A stretch of DNA of 64,000 nucleotides from Metridium senile. Taxonomy: Eukaryota; Cnidaria; Anthozoa; Actiniaria; Metridiidae. The DNA is taken from positions 30,283,064-30,347,063 of the forward strand of contig OX459095.1 in NCBI GenBank assembly GCA_949775045.1, written 5' to 3'. The notes under the pieces were generated by a model. That model did not search any database and had not been told where the DNA came from. It saw only the letters and a list, made by a program, of their open reading frames with translations. Below are positions 42,419 through 53,605 of the stretch, one piece after another; within the stretch, counting starts at the first letter, position 1, and each line of letters starts with the position of its first letter. A program made the position numbers and the translations under genes.

Positions 42419-43212
42419 GTGGTGGGATCGTTTTTAATAATGGAATGCTTTATTTTCATTGGCGAAAAGAGTCTTGATTGATAAGTTAATCGCTCTTGAG
42501 CGAAAGATTTCTTTAAAAGTTCCTTTTATAGCTATAGCTTTGAAATTAAAGCTATATATTACTAAAATAATGTTTATTCACAAGTTTAAAAATTGGGGAA
42601 ATCGGTTAACTTATTTGTTAAACTTATGTATATTAAGGTATCATGGGACTAAATCGAGGTGTCTTTTTGAAAGCCGCGTAGTGCGTACAACTTTAAATGT
42701 ATTCCCAATAAAGTATATATATTCTTAAAGCTTAATAAACGAAGCTTTCGTTGTCATTATTGGTTTCAATAAATAATATTTAGTTTTAATGATATTGCTA
42801 TTTTAACAAAATCCGACTAGTCAAAATCAATAAGTTTATTTTTCCTCAATATTCAACCAATCCGAACAAAACCTAATCAGGCCTATTAAAAAACTCATGA
42901 AGTTCAAAATGGTGTCTGCTTTTTTTTATTATGCGCTTCGTTAATTTTTTATTTATTTTTGTATCTATAGGTACTAGAATCTTAGGTTATTTTGCAGTTT
43001 ATCCTTGATTACTTTTGAATGAATCAAAAAACGCAGGCACCGTTTTGAACTTCATGACTTTTTTTAACGGTCTGTTTCGGTTTTTTGCCGATTGTTTAAA
43101 TATTGCGGGACAATAAACCCTTCAAAGTTCGTAAATATTCTAAAATCTCAACGAGAGATAAATTAAGCCGGTTTTGTTTCCCGTGTACTTTGCTTCTGTT
43201 TACTAATCCGGA
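42419..43212. other. DISP-B intron 1, no gene
   Basis: This is AT-rich. Around 42,890 and 43,040 are opposed 'AAAAAACTCATGAAGTTCAA' and 'TTGAACTTCATGACTTTTTT' segments (a foldback of about 180 bp). Nothing else was recognised. Confidence 0.35.
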
Positions 43213-44171
43213 TTAAGGTTACAGTCCACCTTCGCGGGGTTTCTCAGTAAAACAATCATTAGCTCGTCAGATTAAATATTATTTCAAAGATTTACACATT
43301 ATCTTAAAGCTAAATAACCATAGAATACGCCTGTGTAATTTTTTTTACCGAAATGTTCATGTATAAAGAGTTGTGATGCATTAAACTCAAAACGACCGTC
43401 TTTGTTTGAGCGAATTGATCTAAAAAAGTTCTCATTGTATTGTCAACTTTTATGCATAATGTCAATCAGCACATACGTGCCTCCCAAAACGTGTGAGGCT
43501 TTGTTAATATTTCACTTAGTTTAGATATAAATTAGAGTTGAAGCCGGAGATTCAATTAGTTTTGTGAAATTCGAAACTTTTGGTCATAAATCTGAAACTA
43601 AGCTGTTATTCGACAAACGCTCACACGGTTTGAATTTTGTTGAGTTGATAATGCTACATGGCATTTTTCAGGCTATTTGGTTGAACACGTTTCTAGATCA
43701 ATTCGCTCAAAGTTGTGTTATACGCATTAAACTCGAACAAAGTTATAAGGCTTTGAAGTTGTGTAAAAATTGAGTCTCTATCTGTCATCGGGATCACGAA
43801 AGGTCACCGAACCAACCAACTCCAAGGGTTTTTCCTCTCTCTCTTTGACATGTAAGTGGGTTTTAAAGTAAAAATTTCAACATATATCCGAACTGTAAAC
43901 AGTCTTGCACGTTGTGTATGCTAATTATAATAATTTGCCGAAAAAAGCTCCACAGGAATGAATCACGCAACACTGCATTTTGGACGGATTATGACACTTT
44001 CTTCGTTATATTTATTTGACCATAAAATACGTTTCGTTAAATATCTCGCTAAGGAAAATACATTTTCAGAAGATTTTGATTTTATTCGAAGGTTTATTCA
44101 TCGACTAAAAAGTTCATGAAATAAAAAAAAATTGGGCAGATTATAGGTCTGAAACTAGACTGTAACCTTAA
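43213..44171. mobile_element. TTAA-flanked element, piggyBac-like, copy 3
   Basis: TTAA at 43,213-43,216 and 44,168-44,171 bounds a 951-bp element beginning GGTTACAGTCCACCTTCGCG and ending 'GACTGTAACC'. The left 540 bp parallel the copy at 37,318; the right end matches the right end at 8,520-8,531. It has no transposase frame. Confidence 0.65.
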
Positions 44172-45314
44172 CAGCGACGCCCAAGACAAAGCAGTGATAT
44201 TCGATAATAGTCAATTGCTTCTTTCGTTCGACTTCGAAAAAAAGCAAAGTCAATTTTTTTTTTAACAATAGACAAGACATTGAATAATCACTTCATGCTT
44301 TTTTCTAAAAATGTTCATTTTCTTCAAGCATTTTGTCCCAAAAGTAAAGGTTTTATAGTCCATTTTTAAATCGGTCTTGTACTCCCGCTCTATACATTTT
44401 CTTCAAACTTGAAACACTGCAAGATGACTATCTATTTATTAGGAATCTGAAGTTTCATAAAAATCGATAGACAACTTTCCGAGCTAGAGCGCAATATTTG
44501 GAAATATCATTGTTAGAAAATTGGCTTGTAACGGCAAACGTGACTATAAAATAAAATTTCGAATTAACTGTTAGAAGCCTAAATGTTTGAAGTAACACAT
44601 ATGTAAAATTTACATTCATTTGTGAGGTTTTGACACGGTACGAGCGAGTTAAAAAATGTATCAAATACGCTTCCAATTATGTTGGAGACACCTTAAACTA
44701 AAAGTTTATTTTTCCCGAACGAAAGATTTGATAAATATACAAAGTTTGACTGAGTTAATACTCCTCAATATTTAAGCTAAAGTAACCAAGCTCAACCAGT
44801 AAACTAAAACATTTATTGAACACCAAAACGGTGTCTATTTTTTTCGATCTTTTTCGTTATTCGCGAGATATTAATTGTTTTGTACAACAATCCCGTAAAA
44901 TTACGTAAAATTACGTGTCTTAAACTTTAAAAATCGATAAAAAAAATTAAAGAAGCTATAAAACAAATAATGGAGACACAGTTTTATAGTTCAACATTTG
45001 CATAATGCAATAAACAAAGAGTAGATCTGTCAGGCGACGTAAAAATGAGCTCGAGCTCACTTGTTTTGCAACACCAAATTTTAAAATATGACTCTGTTAA
45101 CAAAAATAAAACAATAAAAAAACACTATAGTTTATGTTATCCTCAGTTTGAGATATACTTTCAGAAAATGTATAGTTTATTACCATTTGGAGCCGTAAAT
45201 ACTAGCGATTTATATTATCGGAGTAGATGACCCATTTGTGTTCTCTATGATACCTTAAAAAGTTAGCCTGCGCAGGCTATAAAAAGGGTGCATTATGAAT
45301 ATTAGATTTTATGT
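44172..45314. other. DISP-B intron 1, no gene
   Basis: AT-rich with no recognisable coding or repeat structure beyond a minimal foldback TTAGCCTGCGCAGGCTA at about 45,264-45,280, which matches the TAGCCTG ends of the 9-bp-TSD elements. Confidence 0.35.
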
Positions 45315-46665
45315 AGATGAGGCATGATCGTCCAGGGTGGTGTAGTCTTGAGAAAAACTGATGGTGTTGATGTCTGACGTTTTGACAACCTGAGCGGAAG
45401 TCATCTTCAGAGTAAAGAAACGAAAAGACAGCGGTGGTATTTTAATATATGTCTGGTTCAGTGGGTAGGTGGGTAGGTGTTAGTCATTGTATTGGCGGAA
45501 TGCTTGAAGATGTTAATGAGTCTATTCTCGGTTTTCATGTAACGTCATCAAAACGCTAAAATCTAAACTATAAATCGCAGAAGCCTGGTCCTCTAGTATT
45601 TTGTAGATGTTTTTGAAAGATATTACTGCTGAAAGTTTGGTTGGTTGTTGTTTCGTCCTCGAGATACTGGAAGCGAAATTCCCGTTACGTCAATTTTTTG
45701 GGCTGGAACGCAAACGAAATTGTTTGTTGATTAAAAATCTTTACCTCTGAAGCGTTTTAGTCCGAGTTAAATTGTAATTTCGACGCCTGGACCTTTGTCC
45801 GCCATGTTGGTGTATATGACGCGGCTCCATACATTCTTACCAAAAAAAAAAAAGCATATAAAAGTGTTCATATCTTCGCAGCAAAAACTCGGTTTGACTT
45901 GAAATTTTGCAGAATAAAATAGTTTTACTCACTTTTTCACATGAAAGTACTATTATTATATTTAGGCCTCTGAAACGGACTGAAATATTTTTGATGACGT
46001 CAATGCAAACCGACAATTGTAAGAAGCCGGAAGTGTTACGCAACGGTTAAGTGGTTTTTGTTGCAAGCCGGTACGTTGTACCAGCTTTCAAGTATTCGGC
46101 GTTGGTGATAGTTTAATAGTGCAATGTGTGTAATGGAGGCGGTAGAATCCCAGTTGATGCTGTGCCCAGTATGTTTGGAAATGTGTATTTCTTAAGACTA
46201 CACCACTTCTGACGATCATGCCTCATCACAGGCAGCCCAAGCTCATTAATACAGTGTTTATATGCACTTTACGGTCATAATTCGAATTCTCTAAATTTGA
46301 GTTTTTATGAATAAAAATGACTCACTTTGATAACTTGTTGTGTCAAGGACGTGGCTTTATTTTTCTGGGATTTATACTTGAATCACTACTTGAGTCCGGT
46401 GGCCGTGGGACTGTTCGGCCTTGGAATTATTTATGGGTAGGGGGGAAAAATTAAGTCTTGTGAAACTGCTTCAAACTGCAAGTAATAAAAGACACAACAA
46501 GTTATCAAAGTGACTCATTTTTATTCATAAAAACTCAAATTAATTTAGAAAATTCGAATTATGACCGTTAAAGTGCATATAAACACTGTATTAATGAGCT
46601 TGGGCTGCCTGTGGCCTCATCTACATCGATTACACATGGGATCAGACCGTTCACTCTTAATATAT
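45315..46665. mobile_element. Composite repeat, Penelope-like (inferred), with nested hAT-like MITE
   Basis: 'TGTAGATGAGGCATGATCGTC' at the left is mirrored by 'GACGATCATGCCTCATC' at about 46,211, and 'GGTGGTGTAGTCTTGAG' by 'CTTAAGACTACACCAC'. The left part has 'GTCTGACGTTTTGACAACC' and 'AAGTCATCTTCAGAG'. The right margin, after the nested element, carries 'ACATGGGATCAGACCGTTCA' as in the 5414-5590 copy. Confidence 0.45.
46220..46621. mobile_element. hAT-like MITE with exact 8-bp TSD
   Basis: GCCTCATC at 46,220-46,227 and 46,614-46,621 flanks a 386-bp element with inverted ends ACAGGCAGCCCAAGCTCATT and 'AATGAGCTTGGGCTGCCTGT'. Inverted arms run for about 130 bp. Eight-bp duplications are typical of hAT elements. 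Confidence 0.75.
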
Positions 46666-47294
46666 CTTATCATTATGTTATTGTAAGTTACAACCATAGC
46701 AAATTGAAAGGGCCAGGTCCGAATTATCATTATTGTTGAAGAATATTAAAGTTATTCTTCAGCTAGTAGCATTGTATATAATTAAAGGAATTGATTGAGG
46801 CCATATTATTGTTGTTATTGAAACGTCAGTAAAGTTCAGTCAACATTTTTTACGGTGTTATAAATTTCATTATATTACCTATCGTTTACTAAACAAAGCT
46901 ATGCAGCAGATTAGTAATTTGTGCCAGGTGTTCTCCTATGAAAGTAAGATTTTTCCTCTCAGTGCTACAACTTTTTTGAATTCTTTCAAAAATTTTTCAG
47001 TGGATTTTATAAACAATGCTACACTAAGGTAAAAATTTTAAGTTCTTATCTCCATATGATTTCCAACTCATATCTCATTGTCACACTTGATATTTAATGT
47101 TACATATATTATATTAAACCATCTTTTTCTATTTCTCTTATTTTAGATGTTTAAAGCAAGATGTAATTGCATTGATTGCTGCAATTGTGATATTTGTTGT
47201 AATTGTCGTAATTGGCCTTGCATCTACCCTTGATGTGTTCAATGCTCCTGTACTTCCATCATTTGCCAATCCTATCAAGGTACTCATTATTCAA

Positions 47295-47979
47295 TACCGT
47301 AAAAACCCGCATATAAGAACCTAGGTCAGCCTTCATAGGTTCTTATACACCTATTTCAAAAATCGTTGTCGCAGCCTAAGTTACAGTCCACACTCTGAAG
47401 CCTGCAAAGGTTGTCGGTATTATGAACATAATTTGTGATTTATAGCACGTTTTTTAAAGAAATATCAGTGTTTCATCATGTACCACTGTAACAGTGCTAT
47501 AACACAAATACGTCCATCCAAAATATGCTATGAATATAAAAAATTAAAGAAGAAATACCGACATCCTTTGCAAGGTTCAGAGTGTGGACTGTAGCTTTGG
47601 CTGCGACAACGATTTTTGAAATAGGTGTATGCTTAGGCTACTTGGTTCTTAATTAGGTTCTTAATTTTCGTTCAAAACAATAATGTATATTCATTGGTGT
47701 GGCACCCACTGTATTGAATCATTTATGCATTTTTCAGTGTTACTTACACAATTAAAGAACATAATCCCTCCCTGATACATGTATATGTGCCTCAAAATAA
47801 TATCAACAGTTACCTAAGTTATGTACATAGAATTAACTATAACACAACATCATAACCATAAAAAAGAACCTGTTTAGATTTTAGCCTAGAGTGGTTCTTA
47901 TGTGAAGGGTGCTTAATTGGGAAATTTTAGCCTAACAGGTTCTTAAATGGTGCGTTCTTATACGCGGATTTTTACTGTA
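47295..47979. mobile_element. Nested TA-flanked MITEs in DISP-B intron 2
   Basis: The outer element, 47,297-47,977, has ends CCGTAAAAACCCGCATATAA and 'TATACGCGGATTTTTACTG' with TA on both sides. DISP-A keeps the empty site ('ATTCAATATGTCATT' at about 31,440-31,454). An inner element, 47,348-47,627, has ends CACCTATTTCAAAAATCGTT and its mirror, also with TA each side. Both fit mariner-like transposition, and the order of insertion is clear. Confidence 0.85.
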
Positions 47980-50914
47980 TGTCATTGTTTGAATTACAAA
48001 ATTACCATTTCCAAAAGCGTCACAATTTGTTTTGGCTAGATGCCGAATCTTGCTTTTTTTTGTAAATAAGAAATACCAATTGAAAATGAATTAACAGTGA
48101 TTTACCCTCTGGTCAAAATTACTATACCAATATTGAAAATGAGAAGGGTGATGAGAGAGGGGAGGAAGTTCCCTTCTTCTTTTCCCTTCCACCTCATTCT
48201 TCAGTGCCTTTTCTCTAGGTTCCATTTCTTGCTCATCCAAAGACCTACGCCATGCAATGTTATTTCATCTTGATCACCTACAATTACTGTCATAACTTTA
48301 GACCCAACATCCCTGTGTCGAAGTAGTTATATATGTTTTGTTTGTTTGCATTTTTAGGGCTTTGAACCGAGAGGAACAGACCTTAGTAATCGTATAAATA
48401 CAGTTACAAGTTTGCATGACCCCAACAACAAGCATTTAACAAGAGTCATTCCAAGTTCAAACCAGAATACACCTGCTAAAACAAGAAAACGCCGGTCGAA
48501 TGGCTGTGAAGCAATTTATTATTCCAGACTAGTATTTGGGTCTAAAACATTAGGCAATCTTCTGACTACCGATAACTTAAAGTCCATGTGCTATTTGGAG
48601 AAACAAATTATGAAATCTAGTCCGTCGAGGTATCATTCATATTATTAAAATTGATGATAATGATGTAAAGCAAGCAGTGGATGTTCTTCAAATATGTTCG
48701 CCTTATTTTACCAATGGATCGTTGAAAGAGTCCTGTTCCTGCTCCAATCTAACAAACAAGTACTCTGATTGCGACAATGTTCCATGTATTTGCAGTTGGA
48801 AAAGTGGTGTTTACACCATTTTGAATCATTTGACGGATAAGGAGTTTCTGAAAACTCCAAACCAGACGAACATGAAATATTCAGCTATCCTATCTTCTAT
48901 TCGGTGGAAAAGCCATGATCATGATCTTTACAAGTATATTTATAAGACACACTTACAAGACTCTTTCCCAGAGTACAAAGGGATCAAAGTGGTTGGTTTC
49001 GACTTTGCTAACTTTAGATTTGATCTTTTTAATATTCTTCTAGTTGAAAATGCAAAGTATCCCGCCATTGCTATGGTAGTTGTGCTTATCATCATGTGTT
49101 TGTTTCTTAAGTCTTTTATTCTGGCATTCGCTGCTATCTTAACTATCATCTTTGCACTTGTATTGGCATGTTTTCTGTACATGGTTGTTTTTGGTATCAA
49201 ATTCTTTCCGTTCTTGAACGTGGTGACTCTGGTGTTTATTGTTGGAATTGGTGCCGATGATGCCTTTGTCTATTATGATATCTTCAGGCAAACAAAAAGT
49301 GCCAATCCAAATGCAAGTATTGTGACTTTGACTTTGAAAACTCTTCGGTATGCAGCACTTTCCATGTTTGTAACAAGTTTCACTACATCAGCAGCGTTTT
49401 TTGCTAATCTGACATCTCACATTACCTCCATCAAGCTATTTGGTATATTTGCCGGGTTATCCATCTTGACAAACTACTTGTTAATGATTACGTGGTTTCC
49501 TGTAGTTGTGATGCTGCATGAGCGATGGGTGAGGAAGCGAACTGTAGACCAGACCTTGCAGGCTGACAATGTTGACAGCGGACAGGGAGATATAAAAGGA
49601 AGTCCTCCCGCATATGAAGAAATGGATAACCGCGAGGGAAGCCTATCCACAAGAGAAGAAAATACAAGATCAAGCCTTGCTTGTCAAATCTGTTGGGCTA
49701 TCGACTTTCCATGCCATTTTATAACCCGAGGAACTACATTCATCTCCAACACCTGTACAAAACTATTTGACACATGGCTGCCAAATGCAATTCTTAAGAA
49801 GAGACTCTACTGCTTGTGGATTTTCCTCTTCGTTGGTTTGACTGTTGGCTTTGCATGCATAACTTTCGTTTCTCCAGGACTTCGTTTGCCAACCAACAAA
49901 GACTTCCAAGTGTTTTCTTCTAGCAGCACCATTGAGCAATACAACCTTCATTTAAAGGATAAGTTCCGTTACGCTAGTGAGAACCGGGGTGGTTTAATAG
50001 TCGAGTTAGTATGGGGAGTGAAAGCACAAGATAATGGTAATCATTTGGATCCCGACAACAAAGGCTCATTTGTATATGACGATTCGTTTAACTCAACACT
50101 TACAGCAGAGGCGCAAAAATGGTTATCATCCACTTGCAAAAGTCTTCTTGATCAGTCATTCTATTCTGATAGTAATGAATATACCGCTGGTTCCATCTGT
50201 GGCATCGAAAAACTGAAAAACGTTTGTCTTCAAACTAAACATCCTTGTTGTAAAAACGTAACCTTAATTCCTTTCCCCAAGGCCGTACTCGATGGCTGTT
50301 CATTAGTTAATTATTGGCGCACGCCTACATTATACTATGACAAAAAAACTGGTGATATTAAAGCGATGTCAATGTACTTTTATTCCAATGTTAAGTGGAC
50401 AGTTGAATACGATAAGATGGACAAGTTTTGGAATCAGATTGTTACTTGGGCTGACAAGCAATTCTCCTCTGCTCCAGCTTCACTTCAAAATGGCTGGGTT
50501 ATTTGTAAGTCTTTAAATATGTACAGCCTACAATATAGTCTTCAGAAAGACACTATATCTTCCATGGGAGTATCTATAGGCATTGCGTTTGGTGCAATGC
50601 TGCTGACTACCTTAAATATCTTTATCAGTTTGTATGCAATCATCACCATCATCGGTATCCTGGCTATGACTGTCGGAAGTCTTGTTCTCTTAGGATGGCA
50701 GTTGAGTGTTGTGGAGTCTATCGTGTTGTCTGTGTCAGTTGGCCTGTCTATTGACTTTACCATGCATTATGGAGTAGCATATCGACTGTCACCGCATACA
50801 GATAATAGAAAAGACAGAGTACATTATTCGTTTGTCCATATTGGATCTGCTAATCTGATGGGTGCATTTACTACCTTTATAACAGGTCAGTGGAATGCCT
50901 TAGATATTTATCTA

Positions 50915-51135
50915 TTTATTTATTTATTTATTTATTTATTTACAAGATTCGCCACTAGGCAGGGATAAACCCACAGAGAAATCTCCAGTAACGGGTTCCC
51001 AAATTCCAGTGTACGTATGAGAGTGAGGCATGATATAATATGCTGGTTGCTTTTGATCAATATGTTTTATTCTTTTCCACGATTTGATTTGATTTGTTTA
51101 TTATTTATTTGGTTTTATTTTGTTGTTGTTTGCAA
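50915..51135. repeat. (ATTT)n and retroelement tail in DISP-B intron 3
   Basis: A run of ATTT at about 50,907-50,942 is followed by 'ACAAGATTCGCCACTAGGCA', then by sequence that rejoins the DISP-A intron ('TATGCTGGTTGCTTTT'). It is an insertion of about 120 bp absent from A and probably a retroelement 3' end in reverse orientation. Confidence 0.4.
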
Positions 51136-51139
51136 GTCT

Positions 51140-51660
51140 ATTTTTACACTCAATATTACGAATAATAATAATGATATAAAGGTCATGATAAAGCATCTAA
51201 CAAAAGGGAGCATGCAGACAGATAGCAGGATACAATAAGTATATATAGAGAATATAGTTAAACGTTTCAGTTACAAGATCAGGCAGATTATGAGAGTAGG
51301 TTTGAGGCCATGTTCTACGGTATTTATTCAGATCTTGAGCTTTCGTCGGACGCCGACATCATCAGAAGATAGAGCGAAAAATTGTACGAAATTTACATAG
51401 TTCAGTATGCGAGTGTAGAATATACATAATATTACTTTTCATAATACTTTTCAAAAATGCTACTGAAGGACAACTTTAATATTCATCAGGCAGATTATTC
51501 CAAAGTACAGGTGTAGCAAGTGCAAAGCTTCTGTTACCAAATGTAGAAGTTGATTTATTATACTTATATAGCCCAGTCGGCAGACATTTGGTCCACTATA
51601 TTCCGATCGATATTTTCGTTTAAATAATGGATTGCAGGCAGATGGACTAAACACTACCAA
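51140..51660 (-). pseudogene. LINE reverse-transcriptase 3' relic in DISP-B intron 3
   Basis: The minus strand reads TFGNRSFALATPVLWNNLPD in one frame, the C-terminal signature of non-LTR reverse transcriptase (RSF...A...WN-LP). It is better preserved than the copy at 36,285-36,640. A dispersed motif insertion at about 51,290-51,475 splits its 3' flank. Confidence 0.65.
51325..51380 (-). ncRNA. Hammerhead-ribozyme-like motif
   Basis: On the minus strand the sequence has CTGATGA, then a hairpin GTCGG-CGT-CCGAC, then GAAAGCTC. That is the order of the hammerhead core (CUGANGA, stem II, GAAA). An extra U separates CTGATGA from stem II, and stems I and III were not established. Hammerheads of this type are known in Penelope-like retroelements. 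Activity is not implied. Confidence 0.35.
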
Positions 51661-52184
51661 AAAAATAGAAAACCATAAGGTGCATATCCAAGGTTACTTT
51701 CGCGACATGCCCTCTTTGAAAATTGTTTTTTCGCGTCACTTTAAAGTAAAGGCTAATAAACTATACATTATTTTAAAGCTTGTAGAACAAAGATTATAAT
51801 GATACATATGTTTTTTGGAAGTATTATATTTTTGACAAGCACAAAACGGCCACCTTTGGTTTTTTTATATTTTCGAATATAAGTCAAAACTCTGTATTCT
51901 TATTGATAAGATTTTTACGTCAAAAATGCAGCACATATCAAACTCCAAAACCGTGCCTTTTAATATCATTCGAAATATATATATATATCCATTGAAAAAA
52001 CTCAAGCGACGTCATGATAGCCAACGCGATACTGACTCAAAAACTAAGGCCTAAATTAAATCGATAAAGCCACTTCATATACTGAGTCATGTCAGAGAGG
52101 GGCACTAAGTACTGGATCCGGAGACTAAGTTTATAGACATGCCGGCAAGAGATAACAATATCTAAATTGTCTTTGTGTTTGTAG
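51661..52184. other. DISP-B intron 3, decayed repeats
   Basis: No gene was seen. 'GGTTACTTTCGCGACATGCC' near 51,694 hints at another repeat end. An (AT)n run lies at 51,978-51,988. Confidence 0.3.
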
Positions 52185-52850
52185 GATTGCTAATGATGCC
52201 AGCCATAGTTCTAGTGTATATTCAACTTGGACAGTTCTTGATGCTAGTAATGCTGTTTAGCTGGCTGTTTGCTACCTTCGCCTTCCTTTCTTTGAGTGCA
52301 TTTATTGGTCCTGTAGGAAACTTTGGGCAGCTAAGTATCACAAGGTGAGTGTCACTGCCATGAACTTTGTCTTGAGCATCAATATTATCACGGTCTTCGT
52401 CATAACTAACATCGTAATAATCATCTTTATGATAAGTTAAAAAATTAATAGATTAGAAAAATACAACGACATGATTATCATTATCTGATGATTATTATCA
52501 TGATTATTATTATCATCATGCCGAAAACCTCACCCGGTCATCATAATCATCATTGTCAACAACAACAGCATCATGATCAATTGATAATTATTAATGTCAA
52601 TATTTTAAAAATTCGTCTTTGTTTTTATTATTACATTTACATTATACCTATTATTTATTGATATCATCAACAGCAACTTCGTCAGCGTCATTATAATTGT
52701 ACGCAATCGAGTTATTTATTGTCATTTATCGTGCGTTAACGCTTTTTTTGTTGTTGCTTTTTTATATTAAGAATCTGGCAAATGTTTGGCCTTGGTAAAG
52801 TAAAACCAAAGGATGTTGCCATTGTATTATCAAAGAGAAATCAAAGTAAT

Positions 52851-53141
52851 CCAGATGTTATAATTGGCAAAGACAACCCTGCAGTAGTAAAAGAAGACGG
52901 AAGTCTATACTTCACCGACTTTCCAGATGCCATAATCGGCAAAGACAACCCAGCAGTAGTAGAAGAAGACGGAAGTCTATACTTCACCGACTTTCCAGAT
53001 GTCATAATCGGCAAAGACAACCCAGCAGTAGTAGAAGAAGACGGTAGTCTATACTCCACCGACTTTCCAGATGCCATAATCGGCAAAGACAACCCAGCAG
53101 TAGTCGAAGGGGACGGCGGAAGTCTATACTCCACCGACTTT
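52851..53141 (+). repeat. Coding 72-bp tandem repeat, four units, in DISP-B exon 5
   Basis: Four in-frame units of 24 residues of the form PD(A/V)IIGKDNPAVV(E/K)EDGSLY; the last unit has one extra Gly. DISP-A has a single unit (PDVIISNDNPAVVEGEGNLY). Units 2 and 3 are nearly identical in DNA, pointing to recent expansion by slippage or unequal exchange. Confidence 0.9.
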
Positions 53142-53164
53142 TAGTTGCTGTTAATTATACACCG

Positions 53165-53345
53165 CATCAAAATATACTTACTTACTTACTAACATATCGT
53201 ACTTACTTACTTGCTTAATTACGAACTTATCTTGCTTACTTACGTACGTACGTATACACATGCATACTTACTCACTTACTAACTTACCTACTTACATACG
53301 TACTCACTTATCTACCTACCTACTAACTTACTAACCTACTTACTT
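53165..53345 (+). repeat. (CTTA)n satellite after the DISP-B stop
   Basis: Imperfect CTTA/CGTA tetranucleotides correspond to the array after DISP-A. The array is interrupted by the MITE at 53,363-53,546 and resumes with ACATACAT words to about 53,605. Confidence 0.8.
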
Positions 53346-53360
53346 ACTTACCAACTTACA

Positions 53361-53548
53361 TACACCTACTTGCAAGAACGTTGTCATACAACATTTGAAC
53401 ATTTTTAGTGGATTAGAAATAAATTAAAAGTACAAAAGAAAGAGTTCTGCATGCTTCAATGATCTTCTTTTGTACTTTTAATTTATTTCTAATCCACTAA
53501 CTACAAATGTTCAAATGTTATATGACAATGTTCTTGCAAGTAGGTGTA
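53361..53548. mobile_element. TA-flanked MITE with CACCTACTTGCAAGAAC ends
   Basis: The element at 53,363-53,546 has long inverted arms ('AACATTTGAACATTT', 'GTGGATTAGAAATAAATTAA', 'AAAGTACAAAAGAA' and mirrors) and TA on both sides. Its end matches the nested foldback at 32,264 and, more loosely, the inner MITE at 47,348, so the three form one family. Confidence 0.75.
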
Positions 53549-53605
53549 CATACATACATACTAACTTTAATACATACATACATACGTACTCACTTGCTTA
53601 CTTAC

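Larger units (their letters stand above)
42315..53144 (+). pseudogene. Dispatched-like second copy with two lesions (DISP-B)
   Basis: Exons by homology to DISP-A: 42315-42361, 47147-47279, 48358-50885, 52185-52344, 52772-53144. The protein keeps GFEPRGT, RKRR, the GIGADD half and the GLSIDF half. Two defects stand out. First, a 42-bp insert with an 11-bp target duplication sits at the exon 1 donor and creates a second, stronger GTAAGT donor that would end the frame. Second, exon 3 lacks 77 bp present in A (junction at 48,646/48,647), which gives an immediate TAA at 48,646-48,648. Past the deletion the frame stays open for over 730 codons, very close to A, so the damage is recent or the region has been refreshed by gene conversion. 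The C-terminus carries four 24-residue repeats against one in A. A downstream start (48,677) could still yield a protein without the first membrane segment, so loss of all function is not proven. Confidence 0.75.

Noticed and set aside
52841..53134. Antisense frame across the DISP-B tail repeats
   Set aside because: It is the shadow of a 72-bp coding repeat, which stays open on both strands because its length is a multiple of three.
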